Assembly: GCA_014871385.1 (NCBI GenBank)
Contig: CM026429.1
Location: forward strand, 14,681,979 to 14,745,978
Length of the DNA: 64,000 nt
Direction: 5' to 3'
Source of the DNA: Ceratodon purpureus
Lineage: Eukaryota; Streptophyta; Bryopsida; Pseudoditrichales; Ditrichaceae
This document shows positions 20,964 to 32,509 of the stretch, piece after piece. Each line of letters opens with the position of its first letter. The stretch's first letter is position 1. A program made the translations under genes and the position numbers. The notes beneath the pieces were generated by a model. It was not told the DNA's origin, did not search any database, and saw nothing but the letters and a program-made list of their open reading frames with translations.

Positions 20964-23900
20964 CTAGACATTGATAAGCGAAAGAAGGCCACTCTGAAAA
21001 ATAGCCTTGACCTCGTTAAAGCTGAGGCTTGGAGCATGGATGTAGGAGTCCTGGTGAATATCAAGGTTGCATATAGCATTGAAGATGTAATAGAGATGCT
21101 TGCAAGGCACCCAGGGAGGTCGTTTTCCCAGCGACTTGATGGACATTTCCTTGAAGTTGGGGCAGGTGCAGGCGGGCTCCGGGCCAATTGTTATTTTGTA
21201 GACGTTGGACTCCGATACGGTCTCAGAGACAACGCTGATGATGCACCCGAAACCTGGGTTAGGTATGAGTGTGACTGATTGGATTCGAATGGTGAGTAGA
21301 GTAGATGAGGCCCAGTTGTTCTCGTGCTCTGTTCGTGGCACCCGGTTACAACGCCGAATCTTGAATCCTCCTCGCACCGTGGGATATATTCCTGGAGCAG
21401 GGGGTACACTCCACTGCGATAGGTCAAACCGTGGCCGCTGTGGGAGAGATGCACCATCGTGAAAAACTTGGTGAGCGGGTAATTCTTGGCGTTGAGGGAG
21501 TCTGAAACCGGCTGCCTCGAGGTCAAGTATCTCCCTCTTTGAAAGGCGAGAGCCACGCTTGACAGGCCAGATAAGCGGGGGAGGGGGCATGCTGGAGACC
21601 CAGTTCCGCTTAGTACCCATGACGCATCTCTGGATGTCGTCGTTACAGAAGCAGAACTGCATCCATTTTTGCTGATCCTTCCTGACGTCGGTGAAGATGC
21701 CCCAGTAGCATGGGACAATTGTAGCCTTCTTTCCCCGTATGAGCCTCGCCGTGCACTTCTTATTCGTCCTCGCCTGTTGAGCAAAACACGCCTTCGCCGA
21801 TCCCTTTGGAAGCCTGACAAGGTGCCACATACTCTCGTCCACATCCGTCTCCTCCACAGCGTTTACGTGATGACGACTCCTGTTCTCGTCCGGGCTTGAG
21901 ACTGGCGATGGGGGTGCCGCTTGGACCGTTTGTGGAGGTGAATCCTCTCGTTCAACATCAGGCTCCTTGCGTGCTCGCGTATTCCTAGTGCTCAGACGAG
22001 GTTGAGAAAAATTTACCTTGTCCGGCCAGTGGGAGTCATATTCGGATCCGATCGGTTGATTCAGCTTCCGTTTCGTGGACCCAAAGAGCTCCTCGCCTTC
22101 GCGATGTGGCTCACGGGAGAGCAGCTGTGGAGCGTCATGGAAGTGTTCAGTGGCATCGGCAAGGCGCTTGGGAATCCCTGATTTTTGAGCTCGCCGTAAA
22201 CGGAGTTCGGCTTTGCAAGGTCCCTTACCCGGGGTCTCACCTCGCAGGTAGGCGCTATAGTTAGTGCATTGCATGAAGCCCCTGACATAATCGTCCACCG
22301 TGGCAAAGTAGATGTTGTCGCCACGATTGCCCGACATCTGAAGCCATATATTGTGCACAGTCTCCGAGAGGTTGCAAGAGGGCATCTCGTCCTTCTCGGC
22401 GTCCGTAAGGTCCTGCAATCAAAGAAATTGCTGATTCAATCAATTCTACGTAAAATAAGTGTATTAAGTGACTGGATAAAAAAAGAGATGTTGTACTCAC
22501 CAATTGCATGAAGCCTCCCCACTGCCGATATCTAAAGTGCCAAAATACGAGCCAGAGTTCGAGGTCACGAAGACCGGAGGCAGTAGTAGCGCCTGAGGAG
22601 GTCCACCATGCTCGGATCGCGTGGAAACGAATGTCGGCTTCTTCCATGTTCTTTGCATCACGATACTGCTTGCAAAGCACGTAATGCTGCCTCTGCAAAT
22701 CTGATCCGATGATGTGAGCCTCAGTGTGCTTCCTAAGTGAGGTTGCCCAATGAAACTGGCACGTACGCTCACGGTCTGGCATTGGAACCGTCGCGTCGCC
22801 ACTTCCATAGATCTTCCGCACACAGTTCCAGTTGGCCTGGGCGCTGTCCGCCATGAAGCCCTTGAAGTTGACTTTGTCATAGCCATATTTTGCCATTATT
22901 CCGTTCAGGAATTGCCACATCACGGTCTGGGCCCTCACGTCTTCTGACTGCATATCACAAATGGCGATAGTCATGACCCGGCAATACTGAGAGTCATAGA
23001 CATGACATGCCATGGTTGTCCAACCCTTTGTGCGCTTGACGTGATCAAACATAATCCAGGAATCTTGGAGATCCCCGCCAGGTTGCATTCGCTTTACAAG
23101 GTCCACTCCCGACCCGGGACCTTTCTCGGACATCTTAAAGATAAAAACCTTGTCCCCTTCAGAACCCTGCCCGGGAAATTTATTGTCATGAATAAACTCC
23201 CACTTGCTGCAGCCCCGCAAGGCAGCGATGCCGTCGATAATGCCCAGGTTACCGATCCCCCTGAAGGTCGTCACGGCGTTCTTAAGCCCGGGCTTGCTGA
23301 GTGTATAATACTTCTTGAACACCTCATCCAACTCTTCGTCCGAAAGAATGGTCCGCTTCTCCCCCGGTGCAGTTAGGAGGTACTCACTCAGAAAATCCTT
23401 ACTCGCCTCTAGAGCTAGGGCCGATGTCTTGGCGTACGGAGTGTTCTGCATATGCAACTCGAGTAGGTCGAGAACCTTCTGCTTGGTCTCCCTGCACTCA
23501 ACGTATCCAACAGGGTGGTTATGTGTACCGATATGGATACACGCACGTGACATCGCAGGATTCCCGAGCACGTAGTACATCCTTGCAGGGCACGTGGCGA
23601 TGCATTCCGGGGGATATCTGCAGATTTTGCATACAAGTGTGGACTTCGGAGGAGGATCACAACCAACGACAAACGGGGTAAGCGTGACACCGTCCCACTC
23701 AGACTCGTTCACCTCCATCTTGCGTTTGTCTCCTCGAAGCAAGAAGTCGCATTTCTCGTTCTGGCATTTCAGATGACCTGCACATACAGAATATCTGAAA
23801 GTCAGTCCTTGGTCGTTTGTGATGTTGGTCGTCATGGTCTTGCACCATGGATGTGCGTCGTACTTCTTATCCATCCCTGCCATCGACTTTGCGCTCGCTG

Positions 23901-24525
23901 CAGTGCCGCGATCAGGGATTGGTGGAAGCTCGAAGAGCACGTCCCCGTTAAACTCGGTCGGTAGAAATGGCACGCGATCCCTCTGAAGTGCTCTAAAGTC
24001 CAACCTCGACAATGCATTCCTCGCTCCGGGTTTGGAAAAAAGACGCATAAGGCCGGGGATGACACTGAAGCTACCCGATACTGGTTTCTGCGAAGAACTT
24101 GGCTGAGCTTGGGACGGCGTAACGAAATCATCCTTATCTGACTCACTTAGGACATGAATGCGTTGAGCTACGGGTTGTTTCACAGGAAGATTGGGCTCGG
24201 TTCCAACATCGACAGTCGATGTCATGGATCGGCCCGGTGTTAATATCTCAGTGGATGCAGCCCAACGATCCGCAGTGAGTCCCCTCACGACATATCTTCT
24301 AGCCTCAAGAAGCCACTCCCTACCATCCTTAGCTCTAATCGGCATCTGATATACAGTTTGAATCAGTTCGCCGTCGTCGTTGACAATTTCTTCCTCAAGA
24401 TGGACGGACTCAAGAACAAGGTTGTATCTCACGCTCAACAAGATAGCGGTAATCGACCCTACACCCTCCGAATTACATGGGATACAGAATGGAACATCGT
24501 GACCTTCAGCACGTATACGAGCCAT
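20964..24525 (-). CDS. MULE transposase, copy A2 (intact frame, promoter displaced)
   Basis: Exact structural copy of the A1 transposase: exons 24525-22501 and 22412-20964, 1157 aa, with the same zinc finger, DDE and SWIM motifs. I count three amino-acid differences from A1, all in exon 2 (Asn/Asp in FCN-DIQ, Thr/Asn in HHV-AVEE, Ala/Val in PD-ERED). Insertion of element B 33 bp upstream of the ATG has replaced the native promoter. The open frame now runs upstream without ATG into the B terminal repeat. The protein is probably functional if transcribed, but expression is doubtful. Confidence 0.87.
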
Positions 24526-24557
24526 CTCTACGGGTAAGATGTGCACAGAGTGGAAGA

Positions 24558-24567
24558 GCCGAAGTGA
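24558..24567. repeat. Target-site duplication of element B, left copy
   Basis: GCCGAAGTGA, identical to 57503-57512. The unoccupied site at 4389-4398 in A1 has it once, in the same flanking context. Confidence 0.93.
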
Positions 24568-24619
24568 GAGGGAAGCTTGTATGTGAGCGGTGAGCGGAGA
24601 GCGGAGAGCGGAGAGCAGA
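24568..24619 (+). repeat. Left terminal inverted repeat of element B
   Basis: Begins GAGGGAAGCTTGTATGTGAG and continues with four GAGCGG(A/T) heptamers ending in AGCAGA. It matches the reverse complement of 57451-57502 at 47 of 52 positions. A further AGAGCAGA repeats about 30 bp inward. Confidence 0.9.
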
Positions 24620-24718
24620 GATTTTCTGCTCTTAGAGCGCAAAATGGAGAGCAGATTCTAAAAATGGAAATTTTTTTACTAAAAATAGAATAAAAGATGA
24701 TGAAAAGAGAATCTTTTC

Positions 24719-24744
24719 GAATATTCCAAGGAATATTCCTTGAA
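24719..24744. promoter_or_regulatory. GAA/TTC modules resembling a heat-shock element
   Basis: GAATATTC at 24719-24726 and 24731-24738, then GAA at 24742. Each GAATATTC has the spacing of a two-module HSE core; spacing between the two pairs is not canonical. It lies about 120 bp upstream of the left-arm gene. Confidence 0.25.
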
Positions 24745-24866
24745 TGTGGGATACTTTCCGGGTTCTGTTAAAGGGTTTTTTGGGTCTGCCCACCAAGTAC
24801 TGGTCTCGAAATTGTGCGGCAAGGCGTGAATGACGGGGTCTTTTGTGATTTCACTGGAATAAATGG

Positions 24867-25391
24867 ATGACTCTGGAGCCTTTGCTCTCTCACTCTCGTT
24901 TGTTAGCTGGTGGAATGTTCAGGGTTTGGGGTGGGGTGCATACCGTTTTCGCCATGGAGGAAGTCGGTTTTGGGGTTGTATCCCTAGGTGATGAGGGTGG
25001 GCCATTTGAACCTTTTCTTGAAGATGAGGGTGACGAGTTGTTGCTGAAGCCACGACCATCGCCTCCTAAACCGGTAGAAGGTGGACATAGCGGTGGGCTT
25101 GATGTGGTGCCATGCACTGTTACGGGGGCGCTCGACAAATCGCCCACTAAGGAGGTTGAGTCCAAGTCCCTTCCAAGCCATGCTTATTCCAGGGTTGGCA
25201 GAATTCCTCCGGGGACTTATTCGAGATCCGCAATCTGTGGACGTGTGGGGTCCAGTCCAGTCATTAAAATTCCTCGGCCTGGTTCTTCGTCAGGTCCACG
25301 TCTGGATGAATGCGTCGTCCGTCCGATGGAAACTAAAGGTAGCTATGTAGAAATATCAAAAGGACGGCCAAGCCGCATCCGATTCATGTGA
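24867..25391 (+). CDS. Hypothetical left-arm protein of element B, 174 aa
   Basis: Not recognised. ATG at 24867; a later start at the internal MEEVGFG is possible and better framed. It contains a short acidic stretch, then Pro- and Lys-rich sequence (KPRPSPPKP), probably disordered. It ends 221 bp before the convergent transposase. Its place and size match the A2 gene at 17950-18450. Confidence 0.42.
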   Translation: MTLEPLLSHSRLLAGGMFRVWGGVHTVFAMEEVGFGVVSLGDEGGPFEPFLEDEGDELLLKPRPSPPKPVEGGHSGGLDVVPCTVTGALDKSPTKEVESKSLPSHAYSRVGRIPPGTYSRSAICGRVGSSPVIKIPRPGSSSGPRLDECVVRPMETKGSYVEISKGRPSRIRFM

Positions 25392-25612
25392 TGTAATATT
25401 CTTTCAGAAAGTGCATGGTAATAAAGTAATTATTTGTGGAATAAGAATGGTGGACAAGATGTGCGACGACAATTACTCGGCCAGGTGTCACTTTTTTTTT
25501 ACATTAATGGCAAATCAAATCATGTATTACTGAGTCATAGTCAGACTCGATTAAAAACAAAAGCAGTGTACCACTGCGACGTCGTGATGGTCTTAATTAG
25601 AAAGGGCAAATT

Positions 25613-28600
25613 CTAGACTGTCTCGTCGGGCTCTGCCAAGGGGTGTGTCAAGATTCCACTCTCGAGGAGTAACTTCACTTCGTTGAAGCTAAAGGTCGGT
25701 GCATGGATGAAAAGTTCCACATCCGGGTCACGCAGGCATACCTTTAAGAGGACGTAATACATATGCTTGCAGTATGTAAATTGAACCCTCCCACGGAACT
25801 TCGTCATTGTTTTCTTGAATGCTGGGCATGTGCAGCCGGGGAGGGAGCTGATGGTGATCTGGTATTTCGTCACATTGGGAGGAGCACCGGAGTCTAGCGC
25901 GATGATGCAGCCGTGGCCGGGATGAGGAATCATGGTGATAGACCGTAGTCGTGCTTTGAGGGAGTCGGAGGAGGCCATGGACAGCCTCTGCTGCGGATTA
26001 GGACGAGTCGCAGTCCGCTTGACAATCTTCCCGTCTCTCTTTCCAGGGTACCGGTCAGCCTCTGCCGGCACCGGAACCGAGTCTAGGTTTCGCGGAGGGG
26101 GGTCGGAGGTGAAGAGCCTCCTAGGCGAGACTGGTTTCTTCTGTGGGAGCTGAAACCCTGCCTCCTCCAAGGCAAGAATCTCACAGTCTTTCAGGTTCGT
26201 CCCAAGTTTCACAGGCCATACTGTTGGGATGGGTGGAAATCCTTCCTTTCTCGATAAATCGTACCAGTTCACCCATTTGCGCCTTGTCCCCTTCACGCAC
26301 CTCTCAATGTCGTCGGGGCAGAAAAAGAAGTCCTCGGTTATGTCGAGGTTCCTCCTTCTGCTGTGCCATACACCGCTATAGGTCGGGGCAGGGGTGGGCT
26401 TAGCACCCCTGACAATCCTCTCTGTGCATTTCTTATTGGTGACGGCCCTCTGCGCCCAACAGCACTTTGCGGAAGTCTTTGGCAGTCGAGCAATGTGCCA
26501 CTGCTTCACGTTCACTCTGGTCTCCTCCACAGCCGAGACGTGACGCACGCCTCCTTCGCTGAAGGGTGAAGCGATGACGGAATCCATCTGTGGCGATGGA
26601 TGATGAGCAGCTTCAACCTCGCGGTCGCCTTCCTCGACGATGACCGGCATGGGAGCTACGCAAGCTCTGACAGGTCTGGTACTGACTTGAGGATGCGAGA
26701 AGTTTACCTTATCTGGCCTATGCGACTCTTCCTCAGCGCCAAGAGGCAAGTCGGGCTTGCGTTTCCGCGAACCAAACACCTCCTCCCCTGGCAGATGTGG
26801 GACACGCGTACAAAACTCATCGGCGCCAGGCATGTCCAGCATGGGGTCCTCCAAAACCTTTGGATCGCCCGTTTTCTTCGCCCTACGTTCTGCGGATCGT
26901 AGCCTCAGCTCCTTCTTGCTCGGGCCAGTACCCCCCACGTCGCCCTTTAGGTACTGGTAGTAATTCACAACCTGTAGAAAAGCACGGATAAAGTCGTCGA
27001 CGGTGGCGACGTACAGATCACTGCCATTATTCCCGGATGCTTGAAGCCACTTGTTGTGAACCGTCTCCGCGAGGTTGCAGGACGGCATCTCCGCGAGTTC
27101 CGCCTCCGAGAATTTCTGAGATCCAACAACGGATGAACGATTAATGAGTCACTACGATGAGCATGTACGGGGAAAGAGAAAACAACAGTGGGTGGCGTGG
27201 TTACCTCGGTCATGAACCCACCCCATTGGCGATATCGATAATGCCAGAATGAGAGCCATAAGTCAAGTTTCGATAAGGCAGATTCGGACACTGCACCCGC
27301 AGATGCCCACCAAGCCCTTATCCCGTGATAAAGAGCATCGGCCTCCGCCATTGATCTTGCCTTCCTGTATTGCTGACACATCTTTTTGTGTTGATCCCAC
27401 AACTCTTCGGCGACGTATTTCTCGGTATGATTCACCATCGACTGGGTCCAATGAAATTGACAGGTCCTCTCCCGGTCCTCCATCTGATCTTCCTTGTTGC
27501 CATTGCCGTATACCACCCGGACCGCATTCCAATTAGCCTGGGCGCTGTCCGCCATGAATCCCTTGAAGTTCGGCTTCTCCACGCCGTGTCTCTTCATGAC
27601 TGCGTTGAGGTTCTTCCAGAACACCATCTGGGCTTCGGCGTCTTCAGATTGCATGTCGCAGCAGGCGATCGTCATGACCCGGCAGTACGTGGAGTCATAC
27701 ACGTGGCATGCCATGGTTGTCCAATTTCGCACGCGCTTGACGTGGTCAAACATCATCCACGAAAGCTCCAGATCCCCCGTCGGCTGCATTCTCTTCACAA
27801 GATCGACACCACTCGCGGGCCCAATCTCGGACATTTTGAACACGTAGACCTTGTCAAATTCTGACCCTTGGCCAGGGAACATGTTGTTCTGTACGAAATC
27901 CCATGTGCTGAGTCCCCGCAGCTTCGTTATGCTGTCCATCACCCCGAAACGTCTGAGGTACCTAAAAGTAACGACCTTGTTCCGAATGTTAGGCGACGCC
28001 ATATCCTTGCACCTATCGAGCACCGGGTAAAGCTCTTGAACGGTGAGCGTCTTCGGTGGATCATCCTCCGATCGTAATAAAAAACTACCAATCAGGTCCT
28101 TGCTGGCCTCTAGTACAACGGCGCTCTTCGTAGCCTTGGGCGCGTTCTCGATCTGATTTTCTATCAAACTACTTATCTCGACCTTAATGTCACGGTAGTC
28201 TCCCACCTTGACAGGGTGGGTGTGGGATCCTACGTGGATGCACGCCCGTGTCCTATTGCCCTTGCCCGAAACATAAAATATCCTTGCTCTACAAGTGGCA
28301 ACGCAAACGGGAGGTTCCTTACATACCTTGCAGACCAAAGTGGATTCCTTCGGAGCCTCTTCACCCACAACAAACGCCTGCAACGTGCATCCGTCGAATT
28401 CGGTCTCATTCACGTCGAAGATGCGATGGTCGCGCTCAAGGTACCCGCAGTCCTTGTTCTCGCACCGCAAATGGCCCGCACATGAAGACGACCGGAAAGA
28501 GAGGCCCATATTGTTGGAGATGTTGGTGGTGATCGTCTTCGTCCACACGTGCCCATCGTACCTCTTATCCATGCCCTGCATGGACTTGGCGGCTGATCGT

Positions 28601-29370
28601 GAGGCAGAGGATCCCACAGGTGGCAGTTCAAAGATGACGTCGCCGTTGAACTCCGCCGGCAGATACTCCACTCTCTCATGTCGGATGGAGTCGTAGTCTA
28701 ACTTCTTCAGGAGGTTCTTCTTACCCGGCCGCGCAGTAAGCTTCTTCAACAGCGATACAATACTGACGGACTCGTCCAAAGAAGGGGGCATTGCCATGAG
28801 ATCCGAAGCGCGAGTGTCCACAGCCGCCTCGGGACGGACAGGTTCTCTGGCGGGTAAATCTCCGGCTGACTTTCGAGTCCGCGGGCTCCCGTCATCGTCA
28901 GAGGAGAGATTGATAACCGGGGTATCTAATCCCGGCTCAACTTTTACTTTGGCAAGGAGAGGCGTCGTTGAGCCAGAGTCGGTCTTCAACTTCACGTCCA
29001 CCGCTCCTGGTGTCTGGATGGTGCAAGTAGAGGACCGTCTGGGGGTCAGGATCTCGGTGGACGCAGCCATCTGGGAATCCGTGAGACCGTAGACTCTAAA
29101 CCTACCAGGCGTGAGCCTCCACATCTTACAATCCCTCTCGTCCACAAATGAGACCTGGCCTAGTGTATGTGTGATCTCTCCAGTGAGCTCATCACAGATC
29201 TCCTCCTCAACGCTAATGGAGTCCTCTTGATACTGGAACCTAAGACTAAGACGCTGACATGACACAAGAGCGTACCCATCATCATCTACGCGAAACGTAA
29301 GCGGAATTCCAACGCCATGTGCGTAAAGAAAAACGGAACCTTGGAACTGAGCCGGGACAGGTAGCGCCAT
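25613..29370 (-). CDS. MULE transposase with WRKY-GCM1 and SWIM fingers, family B
   Basis: Exons 29370-27205 and 27115-25613, joined over an 89-nt GT-AG intron at the same place as in family A, give 1222 aa. Same order as A: N-terminal domain, ASTEILTP motif before a linker, GCM-type Cys/His cluster (CAGHLRC, LVCKVC, ACIHVGSHTHP), DDE core (MMFDHVKR, FMADSAQANW, CQFHW) and SWIM finger (CTCP...CKH). Many substitutions separate it from A, so the families are old relatives. The ATG at 29370 (MALPVPAQ) aligns with the A start. A TATA box lies 78 bp upstream. The frame is intact, so B may be autonomous for transposition. Confidence 0.88.
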
Positions 29371-29447
29371 GGCGTAGGCAGATCGGAAAGAGCGACACAA
29401 TCGACGAAGCGCAGAATTGAGAGGATTGTTGCAGCATTTTCCACTGC

Positions 29448-29454
29448 ATTTATA
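29448..29454 (-). promoter_or_regulatory. TATA box of the B transposase
   Basis: TATAAAT on the minus strand in the context CGTATAAATGC, 78 bp upstream of the transposase ATG. Confidence 0.5.
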
Positions 29455-29614
29455 CGTTTGTATTTGCTAATCTCAACTTGTCATAACAGAGACGAATGTT
29501 GAAGAGAGGATGAACACCTGACGGACTAAAAGGGGATGATGACTGGGTTTAGGGGCCCCCTATGTTTACTTGAAAGGACGATCATGCGACAAATCACCAG
29601 CCACTAGAAGGCTC

Positions 29615-29622
29615 TATAATAA
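29615..29622 (+). promoter_or_regulatory. TATA-like box, plus strand, in the B divergent spacer
   Basis: TATAATAA within CTCTATAATAAGGACC. It faces the ParB-methyltransferase side and could start a transcript covering the basic open frame at 29888. Confidence 0.3.
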
Positions 29623-29887
29623 GGACCAGCCGTCTCTTGATTGCCACTGAATATAATTAGGGCTGGTACACCGTGTCAGAGTAAATTCCCTGACATGGGA
29701 AAAAGGGGAGGGATCTGAGCCGCCAATTCTAGGAATTTTGAGTTAAGGAAATCTTTATATGGAAGGGCGCCAAAACAGTTAGCAGCGTCAAAAATAACAG
29801 TACTCATCCTGACGAGAGATATATTAAAGCAATGAGTGGCATTCTCCGGGATGTTTAGTGTGGCGAGAGAGCAGGATAGTGTCACAG

Positions 29888-30319
29888 ATGCATGTCGATG
29901 ATTCAACTGAAGTGGTCGCCACTCCTGTGAGAGAGAGAAAGAGAAAGAGGAAGGGGAGAGACAAGCTGTTTTCAAACTCGAGGCAGCTGACAGCTTCGAG
30001 GATGAGACAGGCTGAGGAACGGAGGCGACGTGTTGAGGGGTTTGGCGGGACCGTGAAGGCATTGAGTAAGGACTTCGCAAAACTTCCAGTCATAGCAGTA
30101 CCTCGAGTAGCAAAGGGGGGCGGGTTGTGTGAGACATCGCCATCGCAGTGTGTGACGCCGCTCCAGCAATCAATTCCCCTCACCATACCTGAGTGCTTAG
30201 AGGTACGTGTGTTAATTGTAGACATCATTAGTTTGTGCGCCCTTGCTCTTGAGGCCAGGTATAAGAAGGGGGAGAAGCTCCATGCTCAGTCTCTCTGTGC
30301 CCCCTCGTGGTGTTCTTAG
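29888..30319 (+). CDS. Possible upstream exon or small basic protein
   Basis: ATG at 29888 opens a frame with a strong basic stretch (RERKRKRKGR), then an Arg-rich helix (RMRQAEERRRRVEG). After 105 codons there is a GT donor in phase 0 (GAG/GTACGTG, exon end 30202); if unspliced the frame closes at 30319. It resembles in character, not sequence, the basic first exon of the family A partner gene. It may be an alternative first exon of the B ParB-methyltransferase gene, or a separate gene. Confidence 0.3.
   Translation: MHVDDSTEVVATPVRERKRKRKGRDKLFSNSRQLTASRMRQAEERRRRVEGFGGTVKALSKDFAKLPVIAVPRVAKGGGLCETSPSQCVTPLQQSIPLTIPECLEVRVLIVDIISLCALALEARYKKGEKLHAQSLCAPSWCS
30260..30265 (+). promoter_or_regulatory. 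TATA-like box of the B ParB-MTase gene
   Basis: TATAAG in AGGTATAAGAAGG, about 190 bp upstream of the ATG at 30454, with pyrimidine-rich sequence beginning about 30 bp downstream. Confidence 0.35.
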
Positions 30320-32509
30320 CTCGCAGCCTTGCTGTGCCTGGCTTACACTGCGTTGTGGTTTTTGTGTGTCTGAGTGTAGTGCAGTCAGGGTTCGGTTTAG
30401 GGTGCCATAATTAGGGTTTGTAGGGTGCGGGTCGGTCTACATAGTTTGTCGCCATGTTTAACCCTAAGTATGGAGGGAAGTTGAAGAAGGGTAGGTCTAA
30501 GAAGGGCCATGGGGAGGAGAGGTCGTCCGGGACTGAGAAGTCACCGGCAAGTGAGAAGAAGGGTACAAAGAAGAGGTCAGGAGATGAGAGGTCATCAGAA
30601 AGCGAGAGGAAAAGTAAGAAGCGGCCAAGTAGGGAGGAGCGTCCAGAAAAGCACAAGAAGTCTAAGAAGGTTAGAATTGCGGAGTCCGCTGTCCAGCGAG
30701 AGCAGGTAAGATAGTACTCCTTGAAGTAAGGGCGGGAAAGGGTATTAGGGCATCGTCAGAGCGTCCAGTTCCACTGTATGTATCCAGGGTTTTAGGGTTT
30801 GGGTTCAACTCAGCTGACTACTTAGGTTGCGACACATTGTTGCAGGAAGAAGGAGAGGAGGAGGCGCAGGAGACGGCTGTGGAGGAGACGCAGGGGACAG
30901 CTGTGGAGGAGACGCAGAAGGCGGCCGTAGAAGAGACGGCGATCGTGGCTGCTGGGCACAGGCAAGGAGGGGAGGGGCAGGACGAGAGCATGGACCTGCA
31001 GGCGACAGAGCAGTCTGGACGGGAGGAACTGGCAGGCGATGTCAACAAGGAGACGGCGATGGCCGAGGGCCAGAACGATGGTGCGGAGCATACAATGGAG
31101 AGTACACCTTCACCGGAGAGGGCGAAGACAGCCGAGGTGGAGGCGGAAGAGAAAGATCCCTTGATGGATGAAGTAGAGGAAGAGGGGGACGATGCAGAGA
31201 CGCCGCCGGCTAAGCTGACATGGCCACGGGTAAAGAAGGGGGAGGAATTGCCGGAAAACCCTCTAGGAAAGGACGAGGGTGTGACACCAGCGGAGGTAGA
31301 GGCTCGGATGATCAAGGAGTTCGAGAACGATACCTTTGTTGCAGTCAACCGGAGTCGGAAACAGCCGATAGAGAAGTTCTCGAGGTTGAGAATTCCTTTA
31401 TGCCGCATGGTTAGTATGCCCGAAGTCAGGCCAGTGTTGGAGTCTGAGGTCTTACGGTTGCAGAGCGAGTTCCGGTCCGGGTACAGAGTAGGGTCAGCAG
31501 TGTTCTATGTGGCTCTGACCGATTCGAATCAGAGGGAGAAGCTTGTTACAGATGAAATCAGACGGGAATGGAGTTCGGAATGGGATCAGTTGGATAATGA
31601 ATTCGACCATGAATTGAATTCTGACCCGGATTTGAAGCCACTTCAAGGAAAGATGTTTTTCATTTACGATGGCAATCACCGCTACACGGCCTGGAAGCGC
31701 TACATCGATGAAGCGAAGATGGGAAACATGGAGTGGCATCGCCTTCACGGAATGCCTGATTGCTTGGTCCTTGAGATCCCTAAGATTCTTTACCCAAGTA
31801 TTCTCAGGGCCATGCATTCAGTAAACAAGTAAGTACCATTCCTTGGCTAGATCTTTAAGATTTTACTCCATGCTTGGTCGTCGATTTCATTGGATTAAGT
31901 TCGTGATATCTAATATCATACCACCTGACAGGTCAAATGAGCAGGCGCATGTGAGGACAAATGTCTTGCACCAGATCGAGATGGTGCACAGGTATGGGCT
32001 GCTACCCACAACGTATTTTGAGAATATCCTCAGCAAGGAAGAGTACCTGAAGGAGAAGGCAAAGACGACCAATACTTGGTATCCATTGTCTTCAGAGACA
32101 ATGGTGAACCACCTCTTCTCGGTAAATCCCTTAAAAGTTTTTACTCCTGCATGTTTTATAGATTGTGTCGAAATAATTAAAAAAACTAACTTTCTTGGTT
32201 TAATGCGGCAGGAAGAGATAGCAGGTGCAGGCGAGGAAGCATGCAATCACTACAAGCAGACGACGCCGCTGAACAAGCAAACAGGGGAGCGTTTGCGTGA
32301 GGTTATATTCAATCAGATTCTGAAGAAAAAAGAAGCCCTCAACAAGCTTTTTAGCAAGCTCCAAGCCGTCGCAAATCCGAGGAACGGGAAGGGCTTTATT
32401 GAAGAGGTATGTAGATTCTAGACTTTTTTTACTTAGTGAGTTTGTTTTTCCTTATTGAGGCCCGGTTGAGGCCCTGGCTTAGGTCAGGTTTGGCAACGGG
32501 AAGCCCCTC

